DNA of 8,304 nucleotides from Nitrospirota bacterium (GTDB taxonomy: Bacteria; Nitrospirota; Nitrospiria; Nitrospirales; UBA8639): assembly GCA_020355985.1 (NCBI GenBank), contig CP070628.1, positions 1,099,528 through 1,107,831 of the forward strand. Reading direction: 5' to 3'. Of this stretch, positions 6,324 to 8,304 are shown one piece after another. The notes below the pieces were generated by a model. That model worked only from the letters and a program-made list of their open reading frames with translations. It had not been told where the DNA came from and searched no databases. The position numbers and the translations under genes were made by a program. Numbering within the stretch: the first letter of the stretch is position 1; each line of letters opens with the position of its first letter.

Positions 6324-8075
6324 ATGCATCCGTTCCTTGAATCCATTGTTGCCAAGTTTCCTGAGGCCGTGATTTCTGCAGAACAGGATCCGGTTCGAGG
6401 GGATTTGTGGGCGCAGGTGAAAGTGGACCAATGGCGGCATGTCGCACAATTTCTTCATGATGATCCTCGATTGGCGTTAGACCATATCACGGATATCTGC
6501 TCAGCTGATTTTCCGGATGATGCCGAACGATTTGAAGTGATTTATCAATTTCTTTCCTTGCCTCATGGGGCGCGCCTTCGGATTAAAGTACGAGTATCGG
6601 AAGAGGCTCCGGAAATCGCAACGATCAGCGATATTTGGCGCGGCGCAAATTTTTTGGAGCGAGAAGTCTATGACCTGATGGGCATTCGATTCATTGGCCA
6701 TCCAGATTTGCGGCGAATCTTAATGCCTGAGGATTATGATGAGGGGCATCCGTTACGCAAAGATTTTCCGGCAGAAGGTCGCGGGTGGCGCAGTCGGTTT
6801 GAATTTTTGCCAAAACTCGATGAGCCCATTGGCGAATGGTCCGAGGCCGAATTGCCGGATGACCAGCGACATCAATTTATGGCGGATGATCGGCCAGAGG
6901 ACAAAAAACGCACAACGGAAATGCTCTTAAATATGGGTCCCCAACATCCCAGTACGCATGGAGTGTTACGAGTCGTGTTGGAGTTGGATGGTGAGCGAGT
7001 CAGTAAGGCCATGCCAGATTTGGGATATCTGCATCGGGGCGTGGAAAAATTAGCTGAGGGCCTGACCTATATGCAAGTGTTGCCGCATACCGATCGTCTC
7101 GATTATGTGTGCGCCATGACGAATAACTATGCCTATGTGCGGGCAGTGGAAAAATTGATTGGGATGACCGTTCCTGAGCGGGCTGAGTATGTGCGAACGA
7201 TTATTGCCGAAGTGCAACGGATCGTGGGCCATTTGTTTTGGTTAGGGACCCAGGCTTTAGACATCGGTGCCATGACCGTATTTTTTTGGACATTCCGTGA
7301 GCGAGAAGTCTTGCTGGATCTTTTTGAAAAACTCTGTGGGGCTCGATTGACACTTAATTATTATCGGATTGGTGGTGTCGACGCAGATCTCACGCCAGAA
7401 ATTCTTTCCTCCCTACGGGAGTTTTTGAAAACCTTTCCTGATCATATTCGAGAGTATGACGCCCTTTTACAAAAAAACCGTATTTGGGTGGCGCGAACCA
7501 AAGGGGTGGCGGTGATTTCAGGGGAAGATGCGATCAACTTTGGTCTCACCGGGCCGGTGCTTCGTGGTTCGGGTGTCGCGTATGATATTCGTAAACTCGA
7601 ACCATATGGGGTGTATGATCGCGTGGAATGGGAAGTGCCCGTTGGCAAGGATGGTGATACCTATGACCGATATTGGGTGCGGATGGAAGAAATGTGGCAG
7701 AGTGCCCGCATCATTGAGCAGTGCTTGGATCAGTTACCGGAGGGTCCGATCCTCGCTGAAGATGCTCAAGTTATTCCTCCCCCGAAACCTGAAGTCATGC
7801 GGGATATGCAAAGCCTGATTCATCATTTCATCATTTTTACCCAGGGCTTTAAGCCACCCAAAGGGGAAACATACTGCGGCACTGAAGTGCCCAAGGGCGA
7901 ATTGGGATTTTTTATTATTAGCGATGGCAGTTCACGACCCTATCGGTTGAAAATTCGATCTCCTTCGTTTGTCCATATGGGAGCGTTTGATTATATGGCG
8001 CGCGGCTATTTGATTTCCGATATTGTTACCATTTTTGGGACCTACGATATTGTAATGGGAGAATGTGATCGATAG
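6324..8075 (+). CDS. nuoCD: NADH-quinone oxidoreductase fused subunit C/D
   Basis: One 583-residue protein joins NuoC (30 kDa, about 1-170) and NuoD (49 kDa, about 198-583), as in E. coli. Both belong to the peripheral arm of complex I, and NuoD forms much of the quinone cavity with NuoB. The NuoC part has the signature EREVYDLMGIRFIGHPDLRR (112-131) then GHPLRKDFP (141-149). A charged linker (about 170-197) leads into MGPQHPSTHGVLRV. The quinone-site residues are present: H212 (bovine 49-kDa H59) and Y261 in HTDRLDY (bovine Y108), plus D313 in ALDIGAM. R238 in GYLHRGVEKL matches NDUFS2 Arg85, the NDUFAF7 target. The C-terminus GELGFF...SDIVTIFGTYDIVMGECDR is intact. The ATG at 6324 has no clear Shine-Dalgarno sequence (only GTGG), and an in-frame TGA at 6291 with no ATG, GTG or TTG between excludes a usual upstream start. 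Confidence 0.97.
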   Translation: MHPFLESIVAKFPEAVISAEQDPVRGDLWAQVKVDQWRHVAQFLHDDPRLALDHITDICSADFPDDAERFEVIYQFLSLPHGARLRIKVRVSEEAPEIATISDIWRGANFLEREVYDLMGIRFIGHPDLRRILMPEDYDEGHPLRKDFPAEGRGWRSRFEFLPKLDEPIGEWSEAELPDDQRHQFMADDRPEDKKRTTEMLLNMGPQHPSTHGVLRVVLELDGERVSKAMPDLGYLHRGVEKLAEGLTYMQVLPHTDRLDYVCAMTNNYAYVRAVEKLIGMTVPERAEYVRTIIAEVQRIVGHLFWLGTQALDIGAMTVFFWTFREREVLLDLFEKLCGARLTLNYYRIGGVDADLTPEILSSLREFLKTFPDHIREYDALLQKNRIWVARTKGVAVISGEDAINFGLTGPVLRGSGVAYDIRKLEPYGVYDRVEWEVPVGKDGDTYDRYWVRMEEMWQSARIIEQCLDQLPEGPILAEDAQVIPPPKPEVMRDMQSLIHHFIIFTQGFKPPKGETYCGTEVPKGELGFFIISDGSSRPYRLKIRSPSFVHMGAFDYMARGYLISDIVTIFGTYDIVMGECDR

Positions 8076-8211
8076 GAGGGTTGTCCGAAATAAGGAGTGA
8101 GAAGGTAGAAAGAGAATATAGGGAATAATCTGGTGTGGTGAGGGTCTTTGATAATGCTGCCCCACCGTTATCCCCCTTTTGCAAAGGGGGGGAATTGATG
8201 TGTGAACATCG
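8076..8211. other. nuoCD-nuoE spacer
   Basis: This 136-base spacer is purine-rich at first (8073-8120), then carries the C5T3/A3G5 hairpin. No gene is supportable on either strand. The minus-strand frame here reads through the hairpin as PPLCKRG, like the spurious PPL-K-GG peptides often produced by such repeats. Confidence 0.6.
8172..8190. repeat. CCCCCTTT-AAAGGGGG hairpin (REP-like repeat)
   Basis: CCCCCTTT (8172-8179) and AAAGGGGG (8183-8190) form a perfect 8-bp stem with a TGC loop and two further G (8191-8192). Hairpins of the form CCCCCTTT...AAAGGGGG are, from memory, common dispersed intergenic repeats in several phyla. It lies inside an operon, has no T-run and ends 21 bases before the nuoE start. 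It may stabilise or process the message, or limit translation of nuoE. Confidence 0.6.
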
Positions 8212-8304
8212 ATGCTTTTAGAAAAGTTCAAAGAGGACGTTGAAGAAATACTTTCACGTTATCCGGTAAAGCGGTCAGCCTTGTTGCCGCTGTTGAATTT
8301 GGCG
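8212..8304 (+). CDS. nuoE: NADH-quinone oxidoreductase subunit E, N-terminal part (cut by window edge)
   Basis: The last 31 codons read MLLEKFKEDVEEIL followed by SRYPVKRSALLPLLNLA. This matches the N-terminal helix of NuoE (24 kDa, NDUFV2), where the pattern RYP-KRSALLPLL is typical. NuoE later carries the [2Fe-2S] cluster N1a in a thioredoxin-like domain, outside this window. An in-frame TGA at 8203-8205 shows ATG 8212 to be the first start. No Shine-Dalgarno sequence lies at the usual distance; the nearest G-run (8186-8192) is 19 nt away. Gene order after nuoCD supports the call. Confidence 0.85.
   Translation, partial: MLLEKFKEDVEEILSRYPVKRSALLPLLNLA

Noticed and set aside
6850..6930. 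Possible frameshift or merged genes at the NuoC-NuoD junction
   Set aside because: The frame is continuous through a charged linker, both halves are complete, and nuoCD fusions are well known.
7932..8231. 99-codon minus-strand open frame across the end of nuoCD
   Set aside because: It is antisense to conserved nuoD sequence and reads through the hairpin repeat as PPLCKRG, a typical spurious peptide.

Overview
The window is a core-genome segment carrying secA, then a MidA/NDUFAF7-type methyltransferase, then the start of a respiratory complex I (nuo) operon. All confident genes are on the + strand. The protein style (a SecA with an enlarged loop in its first nucleotide-binding domain, a NuoB with a GNHYNSYS loop, a fused NuoCD), moderate GC coding DNA and AT-rich spacers suggest a Nitrospirota bacterium, possibly a moderate-GC, Nitrospira-like lineage. 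That assignment is inference from recalled sequence style; no rRNA or other marker is present.

Layout. Positions 1-924 hold no confident gene. They contain small inverted repeats, one doubtful minus-strand ORF for a tiny His-rich exported peptide, and a good sigma-70-type promoter (801-828) for secA. secA occupies 925-3639 and looks intact. A 424-base spacer follows, with a GAGTCTGACCCC motif, weak terminator-like structures and a weak promoter. Next come the methyltransferase (4064-5257, GTG start), nuoA (5333-5704), nuoB (5783-6262), the fused nuoCD (6324-8075) and the first 31 codons of nuoE (8212 to the window edge). The nuoA-nuoB and nuoCD-nuoE spacers contain clear hairpins.

How it fits together. 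SecA is the ATPase motor of the Sec export pathway and appears to be its own transcription unit. The genes from 4064 onward look like one unit for building complex I: NuoA is a membrane subunit, NuoB carries cluster N2, NuoCD forms the quinone-site arm and NuoE belongs to the NADH-oxidising module. The most suggestive point is that the leading gene belongs to the family whose eukaryotic member NDUFAF7 dimethylates one arginine of the NuoD homologue NDUFS2. That arginine is conserved here as R238 of NuoCD, so the enzyme and its likely substrate are neighbours.

The other notable signal is non-coding. The 8-bp palindrome TAGGCCTA occurs three times, each time in a spacer 5' of a gene (secA, the methyltransferase, nuoB), and I found it nowhere in the coding DNA. 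I see no CRISPR array, intact mobile element, tRNA, rRNA or defence system, and no clear new multi-gene system.
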